From: Bacteroidota bacterium
GTDB taxonomy: Bacteria; Bacteroidota; Bacteroidia; Bacteroidales; Prolixibacteraceae
Reading direction: 5' to 3'
DNA: 51,130 bases
Assembly: GCA_023251435.1 (NCBI GenBank)
Contig: JAHEYU010000042.1
Span: forward strand, 1-51,130
Part shown: positions 8,638-16,752 of the stretch, piece by piece
Layout: the number at the start of each line of letters is the position of its first letter
Numbering within the stretch: position 1 is the first letter of the stretch
Position numbers and translations under genes: made by a program
Notes under the pieces: generated by a model
Databases searched by the model: none
Told to the model about the DNA's origin: nothing
What the model saw: only the letters and a program-made list of their open reading frames with translations

Positions 8638-11384
8638 ATACCATATTTGCCAATATTCCTATTCACAATTTCGCAGTATTTATCAGCAGTTTGCTTTTTA
8701 GCTTGTACGCTTTGTGTGTCAATTTCGGTTGGTGGTTTTACTTCAATCATTACTATTTCCTGTTCCAACTCTACCACAAAATCAGGTTCGTAACGGTGGT
8801 GAGATTCTCCTTCGGCATCACGCCAGTATAAACCATCAAACTGGTTGGGTGCAGGTCGTAACCAATCTTCAACAGAATCATCTCTATCCAATAGATACGC
8901 CAGACGGACTTCGTCCGATGAATCGAAGCGATACATGGAATGGCAAGCTTTGGCGAAAGGACCATAAACAAGTTTTGCACTAAACGTATCAATTTGTGAA
9001 TCAAGTGAAACTGCTTTTGTGCCAAACGATAATGAGATATTGTATTGTTCCAAATACGGTTTTGACTCACGAACATCAGATTCGAGATAACCTTCCGAAA
9101 TCAATATCTTGTTCATTAGTATTTGCTTGTAAATATCGTCGGCAATTGGGCGCACATTACTTTCAATTATCAATGCCAAATTATCTTCGTCAACGGCTTT
9201 TTTGCGGTAATGAGTAGTTGCTTGCGCTGCTAACTTTTGCAACAATGGACGCTGCGATAAATCATCGTAATCGGTTAATGGATAATCCAATAATGCCGCA
9301 ATTATTGTACTCTCTGGTGTTTGTCTCTTGTTATTTCCGAAACTGGTTACTCGTGTAATTTCGGTCATTCTTCGTCCGGGAATTTCTTCGCCAAACAAAT
9401 CTTTCTCACGGTTATTTTGTAGTTGTTCTTCCAGAATTGCTCTTTCGTTGGTATAGCCTTGCATAATGCTGGTATCTAAGTTAAAATCCAGTATTTCCAA
9501 TTCCCCATAATTCGGTGTAAGTATCAATCGGGGTATGGAAATGTGGTGTTTTTTTGTGTCGTCGCCCGATTTCTTTCCTATTTTAGACAGTTCTTCTTTC
9601 GCTTCGGTTCCCAACGAGCCAAACAAAGTATCGGCTTCAAAGGGAATTTCTGCCTGAATTTCATTGTGTTGATTGTGATAAGTAACAACTGAATTCTGCT
9701 GAATAGTTTCCTTGCTAAGAACGCCAACCATTTCTTCTTTTTTGGTCTCAACCATCTTTTCACGCACAACAGCATCCATACCTGCTGAACGTGGAATATT
9801 TAAAACAAAGTCGGTGGCTTTTTGATGTACAGCAGCCATTACCACTGTATTTTGGCGGATTTCTTTTGCAACATTTTGTATAACCAAGGGTTGAACCTCG
9901 GTAAATACCTTTATTTCTTTGGTTTCCTGTTCTGAAACCTGTTCTACATTACCCTGAATCAGCGTTGAATTTTTGGCAAGAGTTACCACTTTTGAATACT
10001 GCTCGTGTGCCACAATCACCAATCTATCCACCAATGCCACGCCGGTTCGCTCGCCGTATGGTAAACGCAAACCTCTTCCAATGGTTTGTTCGGTTAAAAT
10101 CAGGGCAGCCGATTCGCGCAAAGGTGCAATGGTATAAACGTTGGTTACGTCCCAGCCTTCTTTGAGCATATTTACGTGAATCACAATTTCAATGGGGTTG
10201 TCGGGGTGTTCGAGCGAAATCAGTTTTTCAATATTCTCATCGGCTTCATCACCTTTGAGTTTGGTGTGAATTTCAATCACTTTGCCCATAAACTCTCCAC
10301 CCCTGAAGTTCTCGCTATCCAACAGGGTGCGTAACTTGGCTGCGTGGGTGGTATCTTTGGCTACCACCAATAAAACTGGCTTCACCACTTGTTTCTTATT
10401 TTCCAAAGCGTATTCTTTCAAAGCATTTTTTGCCCGTTCGTGAAAGAAAACAGCCAATTGTAATTTGCGGGCATCAGTTTCGATGGAATCCGGGTCAAAC
10501 CTGCTGAAATCAACATCGGCTTCTGTGCCTACCCAAGGGTCTTTCACCAATTTGCCACGAATAGCATCGCCGAGATTATAGGCATACAGCACATTTTTCA
10601 TGCGTATTTGGCTGAGGTTTTTGCCCGAACCTTGTGTGCCAATGTAGGGTGTTGCTGTCATTTCCAGTCCAAAGAGCGGATCTAAAACATCCAATGCGCC
10701 CAATGCTGCATCAGCATGATAATGGTGCGCTTCGTCGAGCATTACCACCAAGTCGTTATGCCCTTTCAGATAATCGAAATACGATTCGCCCGCTGTTTCC
10801 CACGCTTTGGTAATACCACGCTCGTTGGTCATGTCTTTTTGGGCAAACTGCTGAATATTAAAGATATTGATTTCAATCTGATTGCCAAAAAGCGAATTTC
10901 CACGCTGATTGGCGTAATTATCGGTGGTAATGACTTTTGCGGTGTTGATATTTATTTCCTGTATGCCTTTGAAAACATATTTTGGATTACTTGCTTTGCT
11001 AAAATCGTCGAGCAGTTTACGATAAATGGTAAGGTTTGGAGCAACGATAAGAAAATGCTGCACATTGTACACCAAATACAGATAAGCTACAAAAGCACCC
11101 ATCAAGCGGGTTTTGCCCACTCCCGTAGCCAATGCAAAAGTAAAAGCCGGAAACGAACGTTCAAATTCCTGATATGATTTGGCTTCGGTAATGTGTCGAA
11201 AATAAGCTTTGCTTTCGCGCAAAATATCGGCAGTAGTTGCTTGCGTTTCCTTTTTCATACGCGACAATAACAATTGTCCGGCAGACGATTGCAAATAATT
11301 GGAAAAAAGCGATAAGCTTTTGGCTTGCGGAATGCGCAAACTCATAGCGCCATTAATGTATTTCAATGCTTCTTCGGGACTCAT
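8556..11384 (-). CDS. Type III restriction-like Res subunit: DEAD/DEAH helicase with C-terminal nuclease
   Basis: A 942-residue protein with the order typical of type III restriction subunits. The Walker A motif is FALATGVGKT near residue 90 and the DEAH box is MLDEAHHYH near 218. TATPY follows, then helicase domain 2 with ETIGRGLRLPYG-like residues (here QTIGRGLRLPYGE). A C-terminal PD-(D/E)xK nuclease reads YEPDFVVELEQEIVMIEVKPP-like, with Asp, Glu and Lys in place. It should translocate on and cut unmodified DNA together with the Mod protein encoded upstream on the same strand. The 293-base gap between the two genes is filled by a palindromic repeat, so the pair is not tightly coupled. The stop lies at the junction with the broken gene pair at 8461. 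No truncation is seen. Confidence 0.88.
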   Translation of the reverse strand: MSPEEALKYINGAMSLRIPQAKSLSLFSNYLQSSAGQLLLSRMKKETQATTADILRESKAYFRHITEAKSYQEFERSFPAFTFALATGVGKTRLMGAFVAYLYLVYNVQHFLIVAPNLTIYRKLLDDFSKASNPKYVFKGIQEININTAKVITTDNYANQRGNSLFGNQIEINIFNIQQFAQKDMTNERGITKAWETAGESYFDYLKGHNDLVVMLDEAHHYHADAALGALDVLDPLFGLEMTATPYIGTQGSGKNLSQIRMKNVLYAYNLGDAIRGKLVKDPWVGTEADVDFSRFDPDSIETDARKLQLAVFFHERAKNALKEYALENKKQVVKPVLLVVAKDTTHAAKLRTLLDSENFRGGEFMGKVIEIHTKLKGDEADENIEKLISLEHPDNPIEIVIHVNMLKEGWDVTNVYTIAPLRESAALILTEQTIGRGLRLPYGERTGVALVDRLVIVAHEQYSKVVTLAKNSTLIQGNVEQVSEQETKEIKVFTEVQPLVIQNVAKEIRQNTVVMAAVHQKATDFVLNIPRSAGMDAVVREKMVETKKEEMVGVLSKETIQQNSVVTYHNQHNEIQAEIPFEADTLFGSLGTEAKEELSKIGKKSGDDTKKHHISIPRLILTPNYGELEILDFNLDTSIMQGYTNERAILEEQLQNNREKDLFGEEIPGRRMTEITRVTSFGNNKRQTPESTIIAALLDYPLTDYDDLSQRPLLQKLAAQATTHYRKKAVDEDNLALIIESNVRPIADDIYKQILMNKILISEGYLESDVRESKPYLEQYNISLSFGTKAVSLDSQIDTFSAKLVYGPFAKACHSMYRFDSSDEVRLAYLLDRDDSVEDWLRPAPNQFDGLYWRDAEGESHHRYEPDFVVELEQEIVMIEVKPPTEIDTQSVQAKKQTADKYCEIVNRNIGKYGIQKLWRYVILPTDRITVRSTIEGLLSN

Positions 11385-11457
11385 ATTATTCTTTGTCGGT
11401 GTTTGTATGAATTCGTAAAATGTGTTCTCGCTATAAGTTCATTATTGCTTGTCTTCG

Positions 11458-11658
11458 GGCTGAAAGTTTGGAATAACCTAGCCCAATGGCAACGCCTTGG
11501 GTTATAAAATCAAAAATCCAATTTGCGCCCTGAAAGGGCAATATAATAATGTAATGTGTATAAATTCAACGTTTTATGCTGCCCATTCAGGGCGAAATAT
11601 TTCTCCATCATTTTACCCATGGCGTTGCCCTGGGCTAGGATATGTAAGGCTTTCAGCC
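11458..11658. repeat. Large imperfect palindromic repeat (MITE-like) between mod and res
   Basis: The outer arms GGCTGAAAG...CCTAGCCCAATGGCAACGCC (left) and GGCGTTGCCCTGGGCTAGG...CTTTCAGCC (right) are inverted copies. Nested inside, GCGCCCTGAAAGGGCA matches the reverse complement of TGCCCATTCAGGGCGA. The whole 200-base unit could fold into one long hairpin. No frame is conserved in it. I recall similar intergenic palindromes in other Bacteroidota, but that is memory, not a search. Confidence 0.75.
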
Positions 11659-11677
11659 TATAAATGATTACAAATGG

Positions 11678-13378
11678 CTATTCATCTTCCAATTCTTCAA
11701 ACTCATCTATGGCTGTTTCTTTGATAGGTAACAGGTATTCTTTTTTACCAAAGTGGCAGGCTTTCAGTACCGATTTAGGGATTTTTTTAACAGTAATTCG
11801 GCTATCAATTTTATCTGCACCTGGTTCGTATTTCTTTGGACAAATAATTAATGTTTCGCCTGCAGCCAGATGCGCTGCAATTTGCTGTATCATAGCGCAA
11901 CTGAGTAGCTGCGTGGTAACGTACAAAAAGTTTTTGCCTTGCCCTACGCCGTGTTTCCAGTATTCTGTTTTGCTGGGTGCGTAGGTAAAGTTCAAGAGTT
12001 TACACATGGCTTTTATCAGCTTGGCATCGTTGTAGAAAGTATCAATTACCGGATTGCCAAATTCATCGATAACAATAAAACTTGGTGCCAATTCGTAAAA
12101 CTTGTACGCACCACCGCCTTTCCAAACCATTACTTTGCTCACCCCGCCTTGGTCGCTGCCGTGTATCACTTTATCCATTCTTACTTTACAATGGGTGTAG
12201 GCGTGGTCTCCCATTTCAATACCAATGTATTTTCGACCCATCTTGTGAGCTACGGCGGCTGTTGTTCCTGAACCAAGAAAGGAGTCGAGGACAAGGTCAG
12301 TCGGATTTGAAAAGTGTTTTAATATAATTTCAATTAGTTTCTCTGGTTTTTTCCCACTACGAAATTCAACACCTCCTTCGTGCCTACAATTACCAAAACT
12401 ACCGGCTAAATCATAGTAATTTTCAATTGGTGATAATTTTTTCTTATTGGGATTATTTATTTGATCCATTGGTACACCTTGAAAATACTTCCCTTTTGTA
12501 GCTGTTACTTTCTGTGGGCCAGTAAAATATCGATAATCATATTTGTCATCTCCAATTCCACTTACTTTATATAGTACACCTAAACCATCGATTTCTACTC
12601 GACCAATTAAATTGTCACGAAAGAATCTCCCCGATGAATTCCCATCGAGAATTGTACCAGTAGCCCAAATCTCTTTTAATCCATTTTCGGTTCCCTCGCC
12701 TTTGATAATTTCATATTCATCTTTATTAAATATAATTACATCTTTCCCAGCGAGACTTATTTTATACCCGTCTCCTTTTTCTTTGATATAAAAATTAAAT
12801 TTATCAAAAGATGAATCGTTTGCATTTTGGTTTGGTGATGCCCCAAATTCCTTGCGATATATATGTATTTGTTCGATTTCTTTATGAAAGGCCATGTCTT
12901 GTTTTAATGTTTTTTCTGGATATCTTACTTGAATGAAAAATGTGGTAAGATAATTTGTCCTTCCAAATACCTCATCAAGTAATACTTTCAAATACGCCCC
13001 TTCAGAATCATCAATATGGCAACAGAAAAAAGCATCGTTAGACATTAATATTTTAATTATTTCAATGCGATTACGCATTAGTTCAAGCCATAGCGAATGT
13101 TCCACATTATCATCATAAAGGTCAAAAGCATTACCGGTATTATACGGTGGGTCGATATAAATACATTTCACTTTTCCTTCGTATTCAGGAAGCAGGGCTT
13201 TCAGCGCCAACAGGTTGTCGCCATGAATTATCATGTTTTCGGTGTGCGGGTCGTTGGTGCAGTTGGAGAGTGTGGGGTCTTCTTCCAGAATACGGGGTTC
13301 TATGTTTGCGATATCGTAGTCAGGGTTATTTTTTCCTACCCAATTGAGTTCGAGCTTTTGTTTGTTGTTGTCGGTCAT
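11678..13378 (-). CDS. Type III-like DNA adenine methyltransferase (Mod)
   Basis: A 566-residue N6-adenine or N4-cytosine methyltransferase of the beta class. The catalytic motif IDPPYNTG lies near residue 76 and the S-adenosylmethionine motif LDSFLGSGTTAA comes later, near 386. The long region between holds the target recognition domain. This order is that of type III Mod subunits. It should mark the host site so that the Res protein does not cut. Its start lies four bases beyond the stop of the SNF2 helicase gene, so the two are likely translated together. Res follows after the palindromic repeat. I see no simple-sequence tract that would suggest phase variation. The target sequence cannot be read from the gene. 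Confidence 0.9.
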   Translation of the reverse strand: MTDNNKQKLELNWVGKNNPDYDIANIEPRILEEDPTLSNCTNDPHTENMIIHGDNLLALKALLPEYEGKVKCIYIDPPYNTGNAFDLYDDNVEHSLWLELMRNRIEIIKILMSNDAFFCCHIDDSEGAYLKVLLDEVFGRTNYLTTFFIQVRYPEKTLKQDMAFHKEIEQIHIYRKEFGASPNQNANDSSFDKFNFYIKEKGDGYKISLAGKDVIIFNKDEYEIIKGEGTENGLKEIWATGTILDGNSSGRFFRDNLIGRVEIDGLGVLYKVSGIGDDKYDYRYFTGPQKVTATKGKYFQGVPMDQINNPNKKKLSPIENYYDLAGSFGNCRHEGGVEFRSGKKPEKLIEIILKHFSNPTDLVLDSFLGSGTTAAVAHKMGRKYIGIEMGDHAYTHCKVRMDKVIHGSDQGGVSKVMVWKGGGAYKFYELAPSFIVIDEFGNPVIDTFYNDAKLIKAMCKLLNFTYAPSKTEYWKHGVGQGKNFLYVTTQLLSCAMIQQIAAHLAAGETLIICPKKYEPGADKIDSRITVKKIPKSVLKACHFGKKEYLLPIKETAIDEFEELEDE

Positions 13379-13382
13379 GGAT

Positions 13383-16361
13383 TTATATTACTTTGTATTG
13401 TATGGTAAATAAGGGTGTGCGTGATATTTTCTGATTCAGTTGTGCTTCCACTTTATTCAGCAGGTTTTCTTTACGTTCATCTACTTCGTCCTGACTTTTA
13501 TAGAGTTTTTGGCGCATTTCATTTCGGCGTTTTTCCTGTTCCTTAATTTCGCGTTGGAGTTTTATTTTTTCTTCGAGTTTTAATACTTTTTTCGCGTTGG
13601 TTTTCAGGGTTTTAATGTCGATACTGAGGCGTTTGAGCTCTATCTCCAGGCTGTTTTTTACATCCTCTGCCCATTTATCCAGCTTATCCACTTCCTCATC
13701 GAAAAACACGGAATTCCGCTCGGCTATCTCATCTGTGAGTGTCTTTTCCTTTTCAAATTCATGTTTTTGCAAGTTTCCGAAGTTTATATTCACCTCGTTT
13801 TCAGTTATTTCGGCAGGAAGTGCAAACAACCTTTTGGCAATATCTTCTTCTATCAGTTCGCCATCGGCATTCAGGGCAGTTATTAGGATATGATCCTCTG
13901 TTTCAAAAGCATCAACTGTTAATTGCGTAACTTGCAGCGTGCCAGAAGTACCCACCATTTTCAGTATGGGAGTAATTATTTGTCCAAAATTGGAATAATC
14001 GAATACCAGTTCGGCGTTGCTTAATTGCTCGTGCTTTATGGCGTTTACAATTTTTTCGGCAAGCGGATGTCCCGGTCGGTATATATGGGCATCTTCAATT
14101 TCCTTTCCTATTTTGTAAGTGCCTGTTTCAATTACTTTTCCGGCGAAAGGGTTGTTATTCAGTCTGAAAGAATAATCGGTTTCGGAAAAATCGGCCAAAT
14201 TGCCCAGGTAGTATTTGGTTATTTTCCAAAGCCATTGTTCGTAGGTTTCAAGGTAAATTTTACTTTCCCTGAGATTAACTCTCAGCTTTTCGTGTACTTC
14301 AGTATCGAAGTTCGAGAGCAGTTGCTCTTTAGCCGTTTGCATTTTGGCTTCAATTTGGTCGGGTATTTCGTCGCGCAGCTTATCGAAGGCAGCATTTATT
14401 TCCTCTTCGGTGCGGCACGATTGGTAAATGGCAGCAATTCGCTTTTCGAAATCAACACCCGATTCGATAGTGCCCAACACTTCGTCGCTCACGCCAAATA
14501 CGCCTTCAAATAATTTGAACTTGCCATTGAGCAGTTCATACACCCGTTTGTCGGCAGCATTTTTCAGATTTACAAAGTTGACCACCACCACATCGTGTTT
14601 TTGTCCGTAACGGTGGCAACGTCCTATTCGCTGTTCAATCCGTTGCGGATTCCATGGTAAATCGTAATTGACCACCAAAGAGCAGAATTGTAGGTTAATA
14701 CCTTCGGCGGCAGCTTCGGTAGCGATCATAATTTCGGCTTCCGACTTAAAATAATCGACCAAAGCCGCACGTAAGTCTGCTGTTTTTGAGCCGGAAATAT
14801 GATCAGTTCCTTGGTGTTTCTCGCACCAGTTTTTATAAATCAGTTTCGATTTTGCGTCGTTATTGGAGCCGTTGAACAACAATATCTTATCCTTGTAGCC
14901 ATTCTCCGACAGTAATTTCCACAAATAATCCTGGGTTATTCTGGATTCAGTAAAAATGATTGCTTTCTTTTGAGCACCAAGGTTTTGTGTCATTTCAAAA
15001 CCTTTTTCAATGGCAATAAGCAAGGATTCTCCTTTTGAGTTTTTGAAAATTTTGTTAGCAAGGTCGCGAAACACCATCAAATCGTGTTTCTCATTTTGAA
15101 TCTTTGGTATATCGTCGGGCGTGTATTTGTTTTTGGCTTTCGAATTGCTTTCACTTTCCTCTTCTTCATCTTTTACCCATTCGTCCGAAGTATTAGAAAA
15201 CCCTTCGTAATCGTTTTCTAAATCGGCGCTGAAATCAACCGTTTTTTCTATGGATTCATTTCTGATTTCGGTTTCTAACAGCGCTAATTTTTCAATCTGC
15301 CCATTTAATGTGCTGGCAATGGCAAAGGAGGATGAAGCCAGTAACTTGCGCAGAATAAGCGTCATAAGTTGTCGTTGACCGGAAGGCATGGCATAAAGCA
15401 TATCGCGTTGGAGGTACTCAGTCATGCCATTGTACAAGCTTATTTCATCGTCGGTAGGTGTGTAGTTTTGTGTTATGGCGTGGCGTGCCCTGTAATTGAT
15501 GTATTCAAGCACTTGTCGGCGGAGTGTGCGTTTACAGATGGGCTTCAGACGATTACGCAAATCGGCAAACATTTTTTGCTGAGGGTCAACCACATCCACT
15601 AAATCAGCTTCATCATCAACCACTTCTTGTTCGCGCGAAACTTTGGAATAGTTGGCTTTAAAACTTTTCAGATCGCCGAATACATGGTCGTCGATAATAC
15701 TTGTCAGTCCATACAGTTCGAGCAATGAGTTTTGAAGTGGGGTGGCAGTCAACAATAACTTTGGGAATTCCTGTATCGAATTTTTTATGGTTTGTGCCGT
15801 TATGTTGCCTTTTTTGTAAACATTACGCAATCGGTGAGCTTCATCAATTACCACCAAATCGAAGGCAGTTTGGCGGATATAGGATGCTTTTGCTTTCGTA
15901 AAATCGTAAGAGCAAATTACAATGGCGTTGTCTTGATTCAAAGGATTTAAATTGCCATTATCTACCTGTTGGTCAAACGATTTCTTTTCAAGAATAATGG
16001 TTGGTAAAAAGAATTTCTCTTGTAATTCGACACTCCATTGTTTGCGAAGGCTGGCTGGTACTATCAGCAGAATTTTACGTTTTCGTTCAGCCCATTTTTG
16101 TGACAGTACCAATCCCGCTTCAATGGTTTTACCCAGTCCAACCTCATCGGCCAAAATTGCACCTTTTGATAAAGGCGATTTGAACGCAAAGAGAGCTGCT
16201 TCAATCTGGTGCGGGTTCAGATCGACCTGAGCGTTTGAAAGCGTTGCCGATAGCTTCTCCAAACTGTCGGACGAACATCGCTTTGTTAGCTCGTGTGCGA
16301 AATACTTTGCATGATAAGGTGTTATCGAATAATTATTCATGGCTTGCCGGGCAGCTGCCAT
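13383..16361 (-). CDS. SNF2-family helicase/ATPase of the restriction island
   Basis: A 992-residue SNF2/HepA-type DNA translocase. Motif I is ADEVGLGKTIEAGLVLSQ near residue 70, motif II VVIDEAHRLRN, motif III LLTATPLQN, and motifs V-VI ATEAAAEGINLQFC and RIEQRIGRCHRYGQ. An acidic insert (KDEEEESESNSK) splits the two RecA lobes. The last 200 residues are rich in Lys and Glu and predicted to be coiled coil (KVLKLEEKIKLQREIKEQEK). It is the first gene of a minus-strand operon with mod and res. Classical type III systems need no SNF2 protein, so it may couple sensing or translocation to restriction. Starts at 16361 and 16340 are both possible and neither has a clear ribosome site. Confidence 0.85.
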   Translation of the reverse strand: MAAARQAMNNYSITPYHAKYFAHELTKRCSSDSLEKLSATLSNAQVDLNPHQIEAALFAFKSPLSKGAILADEVGLGKTIEAGLVLSQKWAERKRKILLIVPASLRKQWSVELQEKFFLPTIILEKKSFDQQVDNGNLNPLNQDNAIVICSYDFTKAKASYIRQTAFDLVVIDEAHRLRNVYKKGNITAQTIKNSIQEFPKLLLTATPLQNSLLELYGLTSIIDDHVFGDLKSFKANYSKVSREQEVVDDEADLVDVVDPQQKMFADLRNRLKPICKRTLRRQVLEYINYRARHAITQNYTPTDDEISLYNGMTEYLQRDMLYAMPSGQRQLMTLILRKLLASSSFAIASTLNGQIEKLALLETEIRNESIEKTVDFSADLENDYEGFSNTSDEWVKDEEEESESNSKAKNKYTPDDIPKIQNEKHDLMVFRDLANKIFKNSKGESLLIAIEKGFEMTQNLGAQKKAIIFTESRITQDYLWKLLSENGYKDKILLFNGSNNDAKSKLIYKNWCEKHQGTDHISGSKTADLRAALVDYFKSEAEIMIATEAAAEGINLQFCSLVVNYDLPWNPQRIEQRIGRCHRYGQKHDVVVVNFVNLKNAADKRVYELLNGKFKLFEGVFGVSDEVLGTIESGVDFEKRIAAIYQSCRTEEEINAAFDKLRDEIPDQIEAKMQTAKEQLLSNFDTEVHEKLRVNLRESKIYLETYEQWLWKITKYYLGNLADFSETDYSFRLNNNPFAGKVIETGTYKIGKEIEDAHIYRPGHPLAEKIVNAIKHEQLSNAELVFDYSNFGQIITPILKMVGTSGTLQVTQLTVDAFETEDHILITALNADGELIEEDIAKRLFALPAEITENEVNINFGNLQKHEFEKEKTLTDEIAERNSVFFDEEVDKLDKWAEDVKNSLEIELKRLSIDIKTLKTNAKKVLKLEEKIKLQREIKEQEKRRNEMRQKLYKSQDEVDERKENLLNKVEAQLNQKISRTPLFTIQYKVI

Positions 16362-16413
16362 TATTCAGATAAGAAAAGTTTCGGCCACAAAAAAGCGTGG
16401 ACTAGATTCTTAC

Positions 16414-16545
16414 CCGCGATAGAGGCCCTGAGAAGCCTACGTACAAATGATAAGTCAAAAGCCCACGCCGTTTGGCGCGAGCATTTTGCTCATTGAATCT
16501 ATTTGTACGGTTCGCTATTTGAAATTTCTCAGGTTTCTATCGCGC
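16414..16545. repeat. Inverted repeat in the 391-base gap upstream of the SNF2 gene
   Basis: The left arm (16414-16448) reads CGCGATAGAGGCCCTGAGAA then CGTACAAAT. The right arm (16501-16545) is its inverted, slightly diverged form, ATTTGTACGG then TTCTCAGGTTTCTATCGCG. About 50 bases separate the arms. It may be a small mobile element or the left boundary of the island. The rest of 16362-16752 is AT-rich and shows nothing I can name. Confidence 0.6.
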
Positions 16546-16752
16546 GAACAATAGCAGAATGCTATTTTAATATTTTAAAATACAGTTATTTAGCTATTTG
16601 TTTATTCTATAATTCTCTTTTTTTGATTATCACAAATATAGTATGTTTTCCCGTTTTTGTCAGCAACCGGCTTCATCATTTCGTCGAAACTGAAACTGAT
16701 GGTTTCCGTATTTTCGGATTCTGCCTTTTTAGTATTTAGCCAGCGATGTGTT

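Noticed and set aside
10716-11177. Open plus-strand frame of 153 codons
   Set aside because: Antisense to the Res helicase gene, low-complexity composition, no ribosome site; a shadow of the real gene.
14025-14513. Open plus-strand frame of 162 codons
   Set aside because: Antisense to the SNF2 helicase coding region with no recognisable protein features.
8556-16361. DISARM or BREX system
   Set aside because: No drmA, drmB, drmC, pglZ or brxC-type genes; Mod and Res are of type III kind. Only the SNF2 gene recalls DISARM.
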